64,000 nucleotides of DNA from Gracilariopsis chorda. Taxonomy: Eukaryota; Rhodophyta; Florideophyceae; Gracilariales; Gracilariaceae. The notes under the pieces are model-generated. The model was not told the DNA's origin. It saw only the letters and a program-made list of their open reading frames with translations, and ran no database searches. The position numbers were made by a program, and so were the translations under genes. Below are positions 1-11,879 of this stretch, one piece after another; the stretch's first letter is position 1, and the number at the start of each line of letters is the position of its first letter. Where the stretch lies: NCBI GenBank assembly GCA_003194525.1, contig NBIV01000034.1, forward strand, positions 1 to 64,000, read 5' to 3'.

Positions 1-812
1 TGTTGATGTTAGCACATGGTCGAGTGCCTGGTAGTCCTGGGACATCATGGTGCAGCACTTGGAAACAAAGTTTCATACAACAGAGGGCTGTTTTTGAGAG
101 CTGCTTTGCAAAAGGGCATATGCGTGTGTTCTCAAACCCAACGTGAAACGGGCATATGATTGGCTACTGCATATACTCATATGCAATGTAATGGTTACAA
201 GTGTTGTGCATCGTATGGGTCATGGGCATGGAACTGGCCACTTGGCATATGTTGAATGGTGATGGTACTTACGAGTATGTGTGGCTACGTCTGGTTTACA
301 GGTACATGCAGGTGTTGCATAGGTGCAGTTGTGCAAGTAAGCACGTGCCATTCACTGAATACATCTACGGTATGTAAATAGATGCGGTGGCATTGTAACT
401 TGTGCCTTGTCATAGTCATGATGATGCACGTAAGTGTTTACACAGTTCTGTCAAATGCTGGCACATTGTTGGCATGTCTGTATCACTTGTTGCGCATTTT
501 TGGCTGCTTGGTTCACTTGGTGTGCGTGGTTGTTATGTGTTGTAATGTTGTTATGCATGGTTGTACTAAGCTGTAATCAGTGTATGCAACCCTTATTGTG
601 TTATGTTTGATTATGATTGGTAGTATTGGGTGTCCCCACTTAGTGGTGTAGGGTTTTATTGTAGTGGTAGTGCGAACTAGAGGTGCTATATAAGACTTTG
701 AAGTCGCAGTACCAAGTAAACTCGCCCCCAGGCCTGGCAACCTTCACTCTTTATTTTCTTTCTTTCTTTCCCTTTCTTTTCCGTCGAACCCCAACGTCAT
801 TTCATATCAAAA
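1..812 (+). repeat. LTR and leader fragment, copia family B
   Basis: The window opens with TGTTGATGTTAGCACAT, which is also found, inverted, at about 20691. The two stretches stay alignable for about 700 bp. Both then run into a pyrimidine-rich leader (735-785 here; complement of 19910-20010 there). This is therefore an LTR in sense orientation followed by a scrap of 5' leader. It holds the promoter module seen in the other copia LTRs: a GCATATGCG-type palindrome near 135 and a CCAAT box (GATTGGCTACTG, complement AGCCAATC) near 160. The rest of the element is missing: at about 813 the sequence switches abruptly to an inverted copia A copy. The exact right end of the LTR is not clear. Confidence 0.6.
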
Positions 813-2190
813 TGCGAGCACGGGTAGACTTGGTCACAATACAGGAGTCACACACATCAATCGATTGAGTCACATCCACGTTTAGCCCTGCCACAGCACC
901 ATTTTGAGCCATGTCCTTGATGCCATCCATATTTACATGAGCCATTCGTTGATGCAATAGTGACAAGTCTGACGAAAGCGCGCGATTGTATTTTCTCGAT
1001 CGGTCAATTTCCGTGCACAAGTAGTACAGGCCTTTTATTCGAAGACCCTTTGCAAACAGCGCCGAGCCCTTCTACGTACTTAATTCGTGCTTGTCGAACA
1101 CCACAGTAGCACCCCAGTCTCACATGGAAGATACTGAGAGCAGGTGGTACTTCGAGATCGGTACATGCACCACATTTCTGATCAGGCACTCACACTTTTG
1201 CCCTTCAACAGCAAGATCAATGTTGACAGTGCCATGGCCACGTGACTTGGAATCATTACCGATGATCACACCAGACGACATTTTCCTCTCGTATGTTTTA
1301 AACATGGAGTCATCATACGTCATGTGCGCAGTTGCTCCAGAGTCAACGATCCAGTCACTGTTGGTTGGCTTGTTGGAACCACTGGCGGTGAGACACGCGT
1401 AGTCAGAATCACTGCAGCCCACACCTTCCTCGTTGCCAAGAACCGTGTGCACACTTGGGTGGGCAGCAGCATCTTGTCCTTTGTTGGCCTCATCGCGCTG
1501 TTTCTTAAAACAGTTTCTCTTGATATGACCCTTCTTGCCACTGTAGTAGCACACAATTGACTTCTTCCGAAACTCTCTGTCAACCAAAGCCACCTCACTA
1601 ACAGAGTCTTCATTTTGCGGTCATGCATTTGCTGCTCTTCTTCCAGCAAACGACTCTTCAAAAACTTCAGTTCGAGTTTGCGGTCACCAATTGTAGTGTA
1701 AATGGTAAAGTTGAGCTGCTCAAATCGTTCCGGTAGTCCACATAAGATAGCCAGAGCAATGTCTTCCTCCTCAACTGTGACGTCCATACTCTTAAGATCC
1801 TATATAAGATGACGTACTCGATTGCTGAATTGTATAATTTTCTCGCCATCCCTTATGTTGGCATTATAGAAGGAACGTCGTGCATTGATTCGGTTGACCG
1901 GCGTCTTGTGCTGGAACACATCGCATATATCTGTTCATATTTCTGCAGCATTGTTGGTGTCTCTAACATGATCCGACTGCTCATCACTGGTAGTCAGACC
2001 AATCACAGGTCGTGCCTTGTTATCTTTCTTCTTACATTATTACAGCTCGTCATCATCCGTGGGTTTGGTTGTTTCGAGATGGTCATCGAGGTCTTTGAGC
2101 GCCGGAAGCAACTCAAGTTTTTGCTTCCATACGTGGACGTTATCTTGTCCTATCTTCTTGATCTTGATGCCACCCAACGAGTCCATTGTA
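813..2190 (-). pseudogene. Copia gag-protease-preintegrase remnant
   Basis: Reading 2190 to 813 on the minus strand, fragments in shifting frames match the N-terminal 460 residues of the intact copia polyprotein. Recognisable pieces are the gag helical region, a zinc knuckle in which the second Cys is replaced (CYYSGKKGHIKRNC instead of CX2CX4HX4C), the protease motif WIVDSGATAHM, and the HHCC pre-integrase region with CDSC. At least two frameshifts separate the pieces near 1600-1700 and 1120. The sequence breaks off just after KSTRA. Identification by alignment with 7854-11879 is secure; no product is expected. Confidence 0.8.
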
Positions 2191-3335
2191 GGTGAAAATG
2201 AACAATGAGGTGCACTTACGACAAGACACAGTCACTAATAGTAAGAAACAAAACAAAAGAAAAAAAACTTAAAATTCAGGCGCACTGGCAGGGAATACTA
2301 TTACCGCTACACTAGGGAGTCGGACCCCTGGCTCCCGGAGACCCTCCGGGTAGGAAACGACTTCTTCTGTCTACCTCCTCCTGCGTTTGAGGAGAAGGTG
2401 CGATGTTCTCTACGAGACGTCCAGAGGATGGTTAATGACCAAAGATATGCCCTCACCAATGCACCCTCTCTGGTCCCTGACAAGAACTTGCACGACCTCG
2501 GAACTGAAGTTATTCTGGTATCCAAAGTACGCTACTGACGTGCAACCAAAATAGGTCACACGCGGCCTGATCCTAAAAGGGAGGTCAGCCTACGCCACGT
2601 TGCCTCCCCGTACAAACGCCCAAAGGTCAGATGCACAGATCAAAAGCTCGTTAAGGAATACCTTCACGATAGCCCAAGTATCCCGACACACAGTCAGGAC
2701 CAACACGAAGAGATAAATACTCGCACCAGTGCAGTACGCCACGGCACCCCGTCCACGAATGCACCTACCGAACTTACCAGGTCTTTACGACCAACACCGT
2801 TATACGCCCAAAAGGACCGGTGGGAAGCCGCACGACAGTACACCTGCTTTGGTTCAAGCCCCCAGGCTAACGTCCCCGATTACTCGGATCAACAGCTCGT
2901 CGCACTAGACAAGTATACCCCAAAACAACGCTGGGCAACACAAACCCCAGACTTCACAAACTGCTGAGTACAACACAAAAGTGCACAGACTGCAACTGGA
3001 ATGGTCCTCAACCTCTCAGATCAGAACCCGCGAACAAGACGCGGGAATCCACACAGGACTACAACAGAGGACGACCACAGATTCGGATAGTAATCGAAAA
3101 CACGGGCAAAAGCAAGTTCCCATACACAATCAATATAGGGAGTTGCCGTCTACCCACTACCACTACAACGCCATCAGGGACAAACACAAAACGAAAGGAA
3201 AGATAAACACCGAGCAAGCACAAAAGAAACACACCCAAGGCAACGAAAGAGGGGAACTGAAACATCGAAACGGATGAGCGGCGGAGGGAGAGCGACGGTA
3301 GAGGAAAAATATGGATGATGGCAGAGGTAAGCGAG

Positions 3336-3350
3336 GTTGGGCCCATAACC
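3336..3350 (-). other. Primer-binding site, initiator tRNA-Met anticodon arm
   Basis: The plus strand reads GTTGGGCCCATAACC flush against the LTR. This resembles the anticodon stem-loop of eukaryotic initiator tRNA-Met (CAT anticodon in the middle). Its complement on the element strand can pair with the half-molecule tRNA primer known for Drosophila copia and yeast Ty5. Confidence 0.7.
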
Positions 3351-4124
3351 TGCAAGAGGTTGAAGCGGCAGGGAAAGGAAGGTTTGTTGATGCAAAGGAC
3401 TCTCGCCAGCTCTACCTCGGATTTATTTTGAGGTGCTCAAATCACAACTTGTATAGCACTCTAACTTCGTCTTCTTCGTAACTTCGGCTAAAACGGAACC
3501 CTAAAGCAGTAGGCAGAGTCACTCAATACTTCCAATCATCATCTAACATAGCATAGCCACGCTAGCACGAACAAAGAACACCTTACATCACCTCAACACA
3601 ACACCGTGCCAACACAGGACCATAAGTTACGTGCCCACACACAGCCATGACAAAGCAACAAATCACGAGACACAACACAAGTTCACATGCTAACTGCCAA
3701 CGCATCCAAATCCATGCATGCACGTCACAATAACTCACCACATCATGTGTACGTGTTAACGCACCAACTCACACGTCATTAACTACTTCATGTACCTGTA
3801 AACCTGATGACAGTGCCCACACTCCTCACCAAAGTACCACTGCTGTACCACATATCCCGTGTGTCCAAATACCATACATAGGTGCCCTGTACAGTGTGCG
3901 CACTGTACTAGCTGGACACGTGGGTGTACCAATCTAACCCACTTGTGCACTACCACTTGTATGCACTACAGTGCATATGTACATTTGCAGTAGCCAACCA
4001 CAAGCCAGATTCACGTTGAGTTTGCACAGCGACGCATATGCACTTTTGCAGAGGCACCCTCCAAAGTAGCCCGTGCTCCACGGAACATTTCCTTTTCAGT
4101 GACAGCACATGTACGTCTGCAACA
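3351..4124 (-). repeat. Copia A-type 5' LTR, 774 bp
   Basis: It starts with TG (TGCAAGAGG) directly after the primer-binding site and ends with CA (CTGCAACA), aligning throughout with the 748-bp LTRs of the intact element. It is more diverged from those two than they are from each other, so it marks an older insertion. A CGCATATGCAC variant of the LTR palindrome lies near 4031 and a CCAAT-like box near 3991. Confidence 0.75.
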
Positions 4125-7085
4125 ATCTCACCCTCGTCTCCAACTGGTGAAGATCATTGCATGAAGACATCGGAGTCCAGTACTGCTAATCTATTGCATC
4201 CGCAACTTGCCCACTTCAATGCGCACGACCTCTAGTCAGTTTGCAACAATGCTGAAGAGGTGCCGAAGATGTCCGAAATTGAGGAGATATACCGCCCTTG
4301 TATGCTTGGTAATGCGCATAAACTTCTGCGTTCTGGCAAGTAGGACCAAGCATCAGCCGTAGGTGAGGTGGAACACTCCGACATACTAGGACTCCTTGTA
4401 CCGTCATTCCCATAAAGTTTTCAATCTGCCTCTAACGTCCTTGACGAGCACTCAAGGTATGCACTCTTAGGCTTCGTGACCCATCAAAGTGAAACTGCTG
4501 TTGTATTCGATGCAGTAGGGCACAAGTTTCAGCAGCTTGGAGGAGTGGGCATTGCGAAAGTGCACTCGGATAATGCCGAAGAGTATATTGCATTGGAGCT
4601 GAACCCTGCCAACAATCTTCAAGACACTTCTTTCTCTCCTCCGTACACTCTGCAATAAAATGCAATAGCCGAGCGCATCAAGCGCACTATGGAGGAAGCT
4701 GCTCAAGCTTTGCTCATACAGGCAAATCTACCAGAGTGCTTGTGGCCATTTGCGTTAAAGCACGCCATACATGTTAGAAATAGGTTTTCTCACTCTGCAA
4801 CTGGAAGCAGCCCTAACATTTTGATGACTGGTTCAAAAACCATCCCTGAAGCATGTCAAAGTGTTTGGGTGTGCTGTATTCGTGCTTAAGATGAAACCGA
4901 ATACGAAGTTCGAGTCTCGTGCACTGGAGGGAGTGTACTTGCAGACTCTTGAGCATGGTGTGTATGATGTTTTAGTCAATGATAATGATGGGAGCTCACG
5001 CATTGTAAAGTCTCGGCATGCGATATTTGACGAGTCCAAGTCGCCTGGTGCACCATTTCTGGAACATGTTATGAGTGATGAAAGTGCATCAGATTATACT
5101 TATGAATGCGCTGATCACTCTCAAAGTGATACTGAGAGTGGCCCTATGGTTTCTGTGAACAGTCCATTCGGCACTGAGAGTGATACGAAACCTATTGAAT
5201 CCACTCCTATACCAACCGCACAGATTACTGAAAGCGGTAGAGAATATCCAGATGATAGCAAACATACCTCTGATGACGATTCCGACCCAGACAATGGTGA
5301 TAATCATGCCCCAAGTGTTAGTCCAACTACTGCTGACACTGCCGTGTTACCGGAATCTGAGGCAGAACCACGTTATCCTCGCCGTACAAGACGTGCCCCA
5401 GCTAAGTGGTGGTACATGGCCGGTAGAGCAGCATCACAAATGCATATTACTACCAGTGATGAACCTACCCTGGGCGAAGCACTGTCTGCCACACCACTTG
5501 AGCAGAGCCTTTGGAAGAATTCCATTGATTATGAATTGATATCTTTGGAGGAGAAGAACAATTGGGAGGAGGATGAATCACCTGCCTTTCAGACTCTTCC
5601 TACTCATGTCATCTGAAACGTTAAGCGCGATTCCAAAAGATAGGTTGATAGATTCAAGGCTACGGTTGTGGCTCGTGGCCATCACCAGAAATACGAGCAG
5701 AACAACATAGACACATATGCGCCAGTGGTGCCATTTATTCTGGTCTGCATGTTATTGTACATTGTACTTGGTCTTCAGATTTATGTCGCTCAAGTAGATG
5801 TTAGCAATGCATTTCTCAACCGTGAGCTTATAGAAGACGTGTGGGTGATGTCGCCGCGGGGGTGTTCTTGGTTGGAAGCTAAAGTGCTACAAAACACTTT
5901 AGACTATATGCGGTTTGAAACAGGCTCATCTAGCATGGCACACCAAGCTCAAAGTAAACATGACGAGATTGGGGTTTGAGGAACTACCCAGCGCACCGTG
6001 GGTATTCAAGCGAAAGATTGGACATGGCATGTACGCCTACATAATCGTATACGTGGACGACATTCTGGTGTTCACGCCAACGCTGGAGCAACGGAATACG
6101 GTGTTGGACTAACTCCAAGCACTCTATGAGCTTTTCATTGAGAAGCGAATCATTCTGTACCTTGGCGTCGAGGTGTAATGGAAAATAGGTACAGCCGGAC
6201 CACTTCTTGGTGTTAAGCTGGGACAGTTGCTGTATATTGAAATTATACTTCGGCGATTTGGTGTCCAGAACGCTAAGCCAGTACCAACCTTATGGTGGAG
6301 TGCCTTTTCACATCTCTATCAACGGAGAATGACAAAACACCAATTGATGTGCAGCTGTACCAGCAGATGATCGGGTCTCTGCTGTACTTGGCACTAAGTA
6401 CTATGGAGGATATACTTGCTTCGGTTCCCATTCTGGCTCGTTTTCAGAGTTCACTTATTGCTTGGTGTCACAGAGCTGTGAGGCGTGGGCTCAAGTAACT
6501 GTGTGGAACGCGACAACGTGGGCTATGCTACAACCCTGGATCGCTAGATATGCATGGTTTTGTGGACTATGACTACGCTGGAGACACTACGAGTCGGAGG
6601 TCAATGTCCGTGTATATTGTTAAATTTGGGTCAGCGGCGTGCTGGTATGGTGGTCACAAAAGCAGCGTCACTTGTGCTATCAACTGGTAAGGTAGAGTAG
6701 TATGCTCTGACCTTGGCTGCACAGGAAGTGGTATGGGTTGCTCGTGTGCTACGAGAGTGCGGCTTCCAGGTGAGTGATGTGGTTCTTCTACAATCTGATA
6801 ACCAGCGCGTGTGAGGGTGGGCCGGTGGTGAAAGGTGTCCTTCTATTCGAGCAAAGCACAGTGATATAAAGGTTCACTTTATCCGAAATCTCGTAAGGGA
6901 CAACGTGATTTGTTTTTAATACGTCCCAAGTGACTTGAACGATTGTGATGTACTCACAAAGCCATTGGGACGTGCAAAAGTGAATGAAATACTCAAACGC
7001 ATTGGTGTTGGACAGGAACTCGAGGAGGAGTGTTGAAGTCTGGAAGTGATCGAGTGACTGGCCAACACCCTCAGGAGCCCTCAAC
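4125..7085 (+). pseudogene. Degenerate Ty1/copia pol, family C
   Basis: Plus-strand pieces in several frames make up a decayed copia polyprotein. From 4466 there is integrase core with the second Asp (HSDNAEEY, about 4567), then the integrase tail and a Ser/Asp-rich linker (4861-5616). Next come RT pieces with YAPVV (about 5720), VDVSNAFLN (about 5795) and YVDDILVF (about 6048). Last is the RNase H region with the QMIGSLLYL motif (about 6365) and a broken DNQ motif near 6800. At 7021-7030 a purine tract (GAGGAGGAG) abuts TGTTGAAG, which looks like the polypurine tract and the first 55 bp of its 3' LTR. The copia A element follows directly. Many stops; nonfunctional. Confidence 0.75.
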
Positions 7086-7833
7086 TGTTGAAAGTTGGAA
7101 GGAAGTTGAGGGGATGGAAGGGAAGTTCGCCAGCTCTAGCTTGGATTTACTTGGAGGTCCTTCAGACACATCTTATGTACCACTCTAAACTCGAATTGTG
7201 CGGGAACACCAACTACAAGTAAAACCTAAACCACTAAGCAGGGACACTCAATACTACCAATCATCATCTAACATGACATAGCCAGCTCAGCACAACCTCA
7301 TTACATCAACGCACACCAACGCACCAACGTTCCGTAATAGTTACGTGCATACACATGACCATGACAAGGCACAAATTCACGACTCCAACACACGCCAGCA
7401 CATGCCAACACATCACGGTAAGTCAACACGTCACGGTAAGTCGGCACGTAACCTGTGGTGTTAGTGCCATGTCATCAATATACCCGTGCATGTGTAAACC
7501 TGTTGACAGTGCATGCGCACCTTACCATTGTACCAACCACTGCTGTACCACTTGTACCAGCTGTCAACCACTTCACCAGTATCCCCTGCACACAACGTAC
7601 ACTGTGACCACTGTAGTAGCTGGACACGTGGGTGTGTCCAACCGATCCAGTGATGCCATACCACTTGTACGCACCACGTTGCATATGTACATTTGCAGTA
7701 GCCAATCAGAAGCCAGTTTCACGTTGGGTTCGCGCACACGCGCATATGCGCTTTTGCAGAGGTACCCTCTAAAACAGCCCATGCTCCCCGGAACATTTGG
7801 TTTTCAGTGACAGCACAGTTACTACTGCCAACA
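7086..7833 (-). repeat. 3' LTR of copia A
   Basis: 748 bp, TGTTGAAAG...CCAACA on the plus strand. It contains a perfect CGCATATGCG palindrome at 7741-7750 and a CCAAT box near 7698-7707. It abuts the C-rich (plus strand) polypurine tract at 7834. Confidence 0.92.
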
Positions 7834-7843
7834 CCCCCCCTCT
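7834..7843 (-). other. Polypurine tract of copia A
   Basis: On the element strand a G-run (AGAGGGGGGG) lies directly before the 3' LTR. This is where plus-strand DNA synthesis is primed in LTR elements. Confidence 0.8.
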
Positions 7844-7853
7844 GTCACTGACT

Positions 7854-10800
7854 TCAAAGGTCTAAGGGGAGCAAGCCACAGTCACCGCGGAACCTTGCCA
7901 GCTTAACTCGACCGAGCGCTTTCGTCAGCATATCGGCAACCATGTCTTCCGTGGAACAGTACTGCAACTGGACGGCTTTGTCGCGTAGAGCCTCTCTGGT
8001 GAAGTGAAAGCGAATATCAATGTGCTTAGTACGCTTGTTCACAACTCCATTTCGAGCAAGGTCGATGCAATCTTGGTTGTCCACGTACACAGTTGTGGGC
8101 TCAACCATTAGCGTCACTGACTCATCCACGTGTAGTCCACTTGCGTTGCCAATGCCACTCCACAGTCGTCTCAGCCAGATCGCTTCCTTCGTCCCACTGC
8201 ACAGACTCACATACTCAGCCTCAGCGCTAGACAATGCAACTACTTCCTGTTGGCGCGAGCTCCAAGACACAGGAGCACCGCACATCATGAACACATACCC
8301 ACTGGTGGACTTGCGGTTAGATGTATCACCTGCCCAGTCAGAGTCTACGTATCCATACAGCTGAGTATCAGTCGTGGTGCCATAAGTAAGTCCGAAGGAG
8401 CGAGTCCCATTGAGGTAACGCAGAACACGCTTGACCGCTTTCCAATGAGTCTCTCCAGGTTTCTCGACATACTTGGCTAGCTTGGACACTGCAAACGAGA
8501 TGTCCGGTCGAGTGCCAACAGAGAGATACATCAGACAACCGATCACCTGGCGATACGGGATGTTCGTCAGAGGCTCTTCTACCTTAGTGAGGTCAACACC
8601 GGAGTCCATGGGAGTGTCCATTGGTTTGCACTGCAACATGCCAAAACGTTCTAAGACCTTACGCGTGTATGCAGACTGTGTCAGGTACAGCTGTCTTTTG
8701 GATCGATCACGATGGATCTCGAACCCAAGTACCATGCGCGCTTCACTGAGATCCTTCATCTGAAAACGTTTTGACAGTTCGCGCTTTACGCGATTCATTG
8801 TCTCCATACTTGGACTCGCAATGAGCAAGTCGTCTACATAAAGAGCAATGATCACAAGCGCTCCCAGTACCTCTCCTGTGTAGACGCACTCGTCTGCAAC
8901 GTTTGGCTTCAGACCCATCCAACCCACGAGGAACAAGTACATCTTTGCAAACCACTGCCTTGATGCCTGCCGTAGCCCATAGATGGCTTTCTTGAGAAGG
9001 CATACCAAGTCCTCGTTCCCAGGTTTGATGAATCCGTCCGGCTGCTCCATGTACACAGTCTCTTTCAGGTCGCCATTCAAGAATGCAGTCTTCACATCCA
9101 TCTGGTGCAGATGATAGTTCTGCACTGCTACAATGGACAGAATCATTCTAATGGATGTGAATTTGACCACTGGTGCATACGTCTCGGAGAAGTCTACACC
9201 TTCGATCTGCAGAAACCCTCGAGCCACCACACGAGCCTTGTACCTCACTGTCGGTTCATCGTTGTCGCCAGCCTCATATTTTTGCACAAATACCCACTTG
9301 GATGATATCAAGTTGCTGTCAGCTGGCCTTGGCACTAACTCCCATGTGTCATGCTCCATCAGAGACTCGTACTCACTGTTCATGGCCTTGGTCCACGCTT
9401 TTGAATCAGGACGTGACACCGCATCCGAGTATGAGGATGGGATGTCATCACTGGCAGTGAGTAGGGCAGTTCCGCGCCACCACGAGGTAGGCGCTCTACG
9501 CTCACGAGTGGATCTCCGAAGTGGTGGTGGATCTGGTACGTCTGGCTCAACTTCTGTCTGAGCTGTGGGCTCATCGTGGCCACTGCCTGAAGCTTCTTCT
9601 GGTGGAGTATCTGGTGCAGCGGGTTCAACTTGGGCAGCATCGGTGGGTGTAGTAGAGGTGGAGTTGATGTTTGATTTCGGCTTGTCCGAGATGTCGATCT
9701 TAGCATAGTCGTCATCATTAACGTGGTCAGTACCTTGATCTGAACCACTACATTCGTCAAACCTCACATCCCTCGACACAACCACCTTCTTCTTTTGCGC
9801 ATCCAACAGTTTGTAACCGTTCGATCCAGATGTGTACCCAATAAAGATCGCCTCCACGGCACGTTGCTCCAGCTTCTTCAGCTTGCTGTCCACCACTTTG
9901 TACCAGCACCGGCTACCGAACACACGCAGATTGCTCAAGTCAGGTTCATATCCACTCCACATCTCGAGTGGTGTCACGTCAATCGGAAGGGCCTTGCAGG
10001 TGAATCGATTGCGGACATACACTGCAACGCTCAATGCTTCAGCCCAGAAGCTCTTTGGCAGTTTCTTGTGATGCAGCATCGATCTCACCAAGTCCATGAG
10101 TGTTCGGTTGAAGCGTTGGGCCAGACCATTCTGATGTGGATTGTAAGGCACCGTTCGCTGATGTTCAATACCGTGACGTTCAAGCTCTTGTGAAAACTTC
10201 TTTGACACATATTCACCAGCATTGTCTGTGCGTAACGCATGTAGCACAGACTCACGTGCGGTGATGGTTTTCACATGTCGGTCACTCTGATTTTGAACCA
10301 TCTTGAGCCACTTCACGAACACGTGGAACACCTCATCCTTGGTCTTGAGCATGTACAAGAAGCAAAAACAGGAGTGATCATCGATGAATGTGACGAAGTA
10401 GCGTGAACCTCCCAAGGAACCTACTTGGATTGGACCACAAATGTCCGAATGCACTAGGTCCAATGGGTGCAAAGCCCGTTCCCCCCCTTGCTTGGGAGTT
10501 GGAGCACGTGTAGATTTTCCCACTACACAAGAGTCACACACATCCATCGATTGATTCAAGTCCACATTCAGCCCTGACACAACACCGTTATGAGCCATAT
10601 GTTTGATACCATCCACATTCATATGAGCCATTCGAGCATGCCGTAGTGACAGGTCAGTCACAAGTGCGTTGTCCATGTCTTCTGGTACTTCAATCGCGGT
10701 ACATAGGTAGTACAGTCCTTTGATGCGACGGCCCTGGGCGATCATGGTGTTGCCTTTGTGTACACATACTTTGGTTTTGTCAAAAACCACTCGCGCACCC

Positions 10801-11879
10801 AGGTCACACATCGCAGACACTGACGGCAGATGATACCTTAAATTCGGTACGTGCACTACTTCACCCAACCGGTACTTGCTCTTACGCCCTTCAACAGCGA
10901 AATCGAGGTGGACACTGCCATGACCAAGAGACTCCAGCTTCGAGTCATTGCCGATACTCACACCGGCAGACTCTCTTTTGCTATAACTGTCAAACATGGA
11001 CTCGTCATACGTCATATGGGTGGTGGCACCAGAGTCAATGATCCAGTCACTGATACTTTCTTCCACAGAACCTGTAGCAATGAGACAAACAAAGTCAGAG
11101 TCACTGTCACATCCTCGTTTCTCGTTGCCGAGATTGGTCTGCACAGCTGGGTTTGCGGCAGCACTCGGCTCTTTGCTAGCTTGGTCACGTTGTCTCTTGA
11201 AACAGTTTCTCTGGATATGCCCCTTCTTACCACAGTAGTAGCACACCATGGACTTCTTTCGTGACTGCGCACCGACCAAAGCCGTGTCACTTCCGGACTC
11301 CTCCTTGGCACGATCGTTCATTCGCTGTTCCTCTTGCAGCAAACGACTCTTCACAAACTCTAAATCGAGTTTACGATCACCAATCGTGGTGTCAATAGCG
11401 ACAATGAGGTGTTCGAAGCGGTCTGGTAGCCCACATAGGATTGCCATAGCGATGTCTTCTTCCTCAACCACTACGTCCATGCTCTTCAGATCCGATGCAA
11501 GATGACGAACACGATTGATGAAGTGTAACATTTTCTCATCATCTTGCATCTTGGCTGTGTAGAAGGCACGTCTTGCATTGATTCGGTTGAGCAGCGTTTT
11601 ACGCTGGAACACATCGCAAATGGCTTTCCACATTTCCACAGCATTCTCGGTATCCCTCACATGGTCCAAATGCTCATCACTGATGCTGAGACCAATAACA
11701 GCCCTGGCCTTGGAGTCTTTCTTCTTCCATGCTGACAACTCGTCATCGTCCGTAGGCCTGGTTGATTCAAGATGGTCATCGAGGTCCTTGAGTGCAAGCA
11801 GCAACTCAACCTTTTGCTTCCATACATGGAAGTTATCCTCGCCCAACTTTTCAATCTTGATGCCACCGAATGAATCCAT
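7854..11879 (-). CDS. Copia gag-pol polyprotein (1341 aa)
   Basis: A single open frame starts with ATG at 11879. Domains in order: gag (residues about 1-200); CCHC zinc knuckle at 213-226 (CYYCGKKGHIQRNC); aspartic protease with DSGATTHM at 282-289; pre-integrase HHCC zinc region (H414, H419, C448, C451); integrase core with D479 and D552; Ser/Pro/Glu-rich linker (about 715-800); reverse transcriptase (about 845-1090) with YVDD at 1014-1017; RNase H (about 1150-1290). Gag and pol are fused in one frame, as is usual for Ty1/copia. One oddity: the third integrase catalytic residue, normally Glu in a context like NGLAERFNR, is Gln at 588 (codon CAA at 10118-10116). The enzyme may therefore be unable to integrate although the ORF is open. 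Confidence 0.95.
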   Translation of the reverse strand: MDSFGGIKIEKLGEDNFHVWKQKVELLLALKDLDDHLESTRPTDDDELSAWKKKDSKARAVIGLSISDEHLDHVRDTENAVEMWKAICDVFQRKTLLNRINARRAFYTAKMQDDEKMLHFINRVRHLASDLKSMDVVVEEEDIAMAILCGLPDRFEHLIVAIDTTIGDRKLDLEFVKSRLLQEEQRMNDRAKEESGSDTALVGAQSRKKSMVCYYCGKKGHIQRNCFKRQRDQASKEPSAAANPAVQTNLGNEKRGCDSDSDFVCLIATGSVEESISDWIIDSGATTHMTYDESMFDSYSKRESAGVSIGNDSKLESLGHGSVHLDFAVEGRKSKYRLGEVVHVPNLRYHLPSVSAMCDLGARVVFDKTKVCVHKGNTMIAQGRRIKGLYYLCTAIEVPEDMDNALVTDLSLRHARMAHMNVDGIKHMAHNGVVSGLNVDLNQSMDVCDSCVVGKSTRAPTPKQGGERALHPLDLVHSDICGPIQVGSLGGSRYFVTFIDDHSCFCFLYMLKTKDEVFHVFVKWLKMVQNQSDRHVKTITARESVLHALRTDNAGEYVSKKFSQELERHGIEHQRTVPYNPHQNGLAQRFNRTLMDLVRSMLHHKKLPKSFWAEALSVAVYVRNRFTCKALPIDVTPLEMWSGYEPDLSNLRVFGSRCWYKVVDSKLKKLEQRAVEAIFIGYTSGSNGYKLLDAQKKKVVVSRDVRFDECSGSDQGTDHVNDDDYAKIDISDKPKSNINSTSTTPTDAAQVEPAAPDTPPEEASGSGHDEPTAQTEVEPDVPDPPPLRRSTRERRAPTSWWRGTALLTASDDIPSSYSDAVSRPDSKAWTKAMNSEYESLMEHDTWELVPRPADSNLISSKWVFVQKYEAGDNDEPTVRYKARVVARGFLQIEGVDFSETYAPVVKFTSIRMILSIVAVQNYHLHQMDVKTAFLNGDLKETVYMEQPDGFIKPGNEDLVCLLKKAIYGLRQASRQWFAKMYLFLVGWMGLKPNVADECVYTGEVLGALVIIALYVDDLLIASPSMETMNRVKRELSKRFQMKDLSEARMVLGFEIHRDRSKRQLYLTQSAYTRKVLERFGMLQCKPMDTPMDSGVDLTKVEEPLTNIPYRQVIGCLMYLSVGTRPDISFAVSKLAKYVEKPGETHWKAVKRVLRYLNGTRSFGLTYGTTTDTQLYGYVDSDWAGDTSNRKSTSGYVFMMCGAPVSWSSRQQEVVALSSAEAEYVSLCSGTKEAIWLRRLWSGIGNASGLHVDESVTLMVEPTTVYVDNQDCIDLARNGVVNKRTKHIDIRFHFTREALRDKAVQLQYCSTEDMVADMLTKALGRVKLARFRGDCGLLPLDL

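Larger units (their letters stand above)
813..4124 (-). mobile_element. Truncated Ty1/copia element, family A sister copy
   Basis: This is a 3'-truncated relative of the intact element at 7086-13846, in the same orientation. In element order it has a 5' LTR (4124-3351), a primer-binding site (3350-3336), a long untranslated leader (about 3335-2190) that aligns with 13083-11880, then gag, protease and the pre-integrase zinc region. It stops near 813, at the point that corresponds to the start of the integrase core. The missing part was replaced by the family B LTR at 1-812. It contains frameshifts, so it is dead. Confidence 0.75.

Noticed and set aside
7355-7810. 151-codon plus-strand ORF repeated at 13368-13823 as a conserved duplicated gene
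   Set aside because: Both copies lie wholly inside the two copia LTRs, which are near-identical because of retrotransposition, and the product is Cys/Thr/His-rich with no domain.
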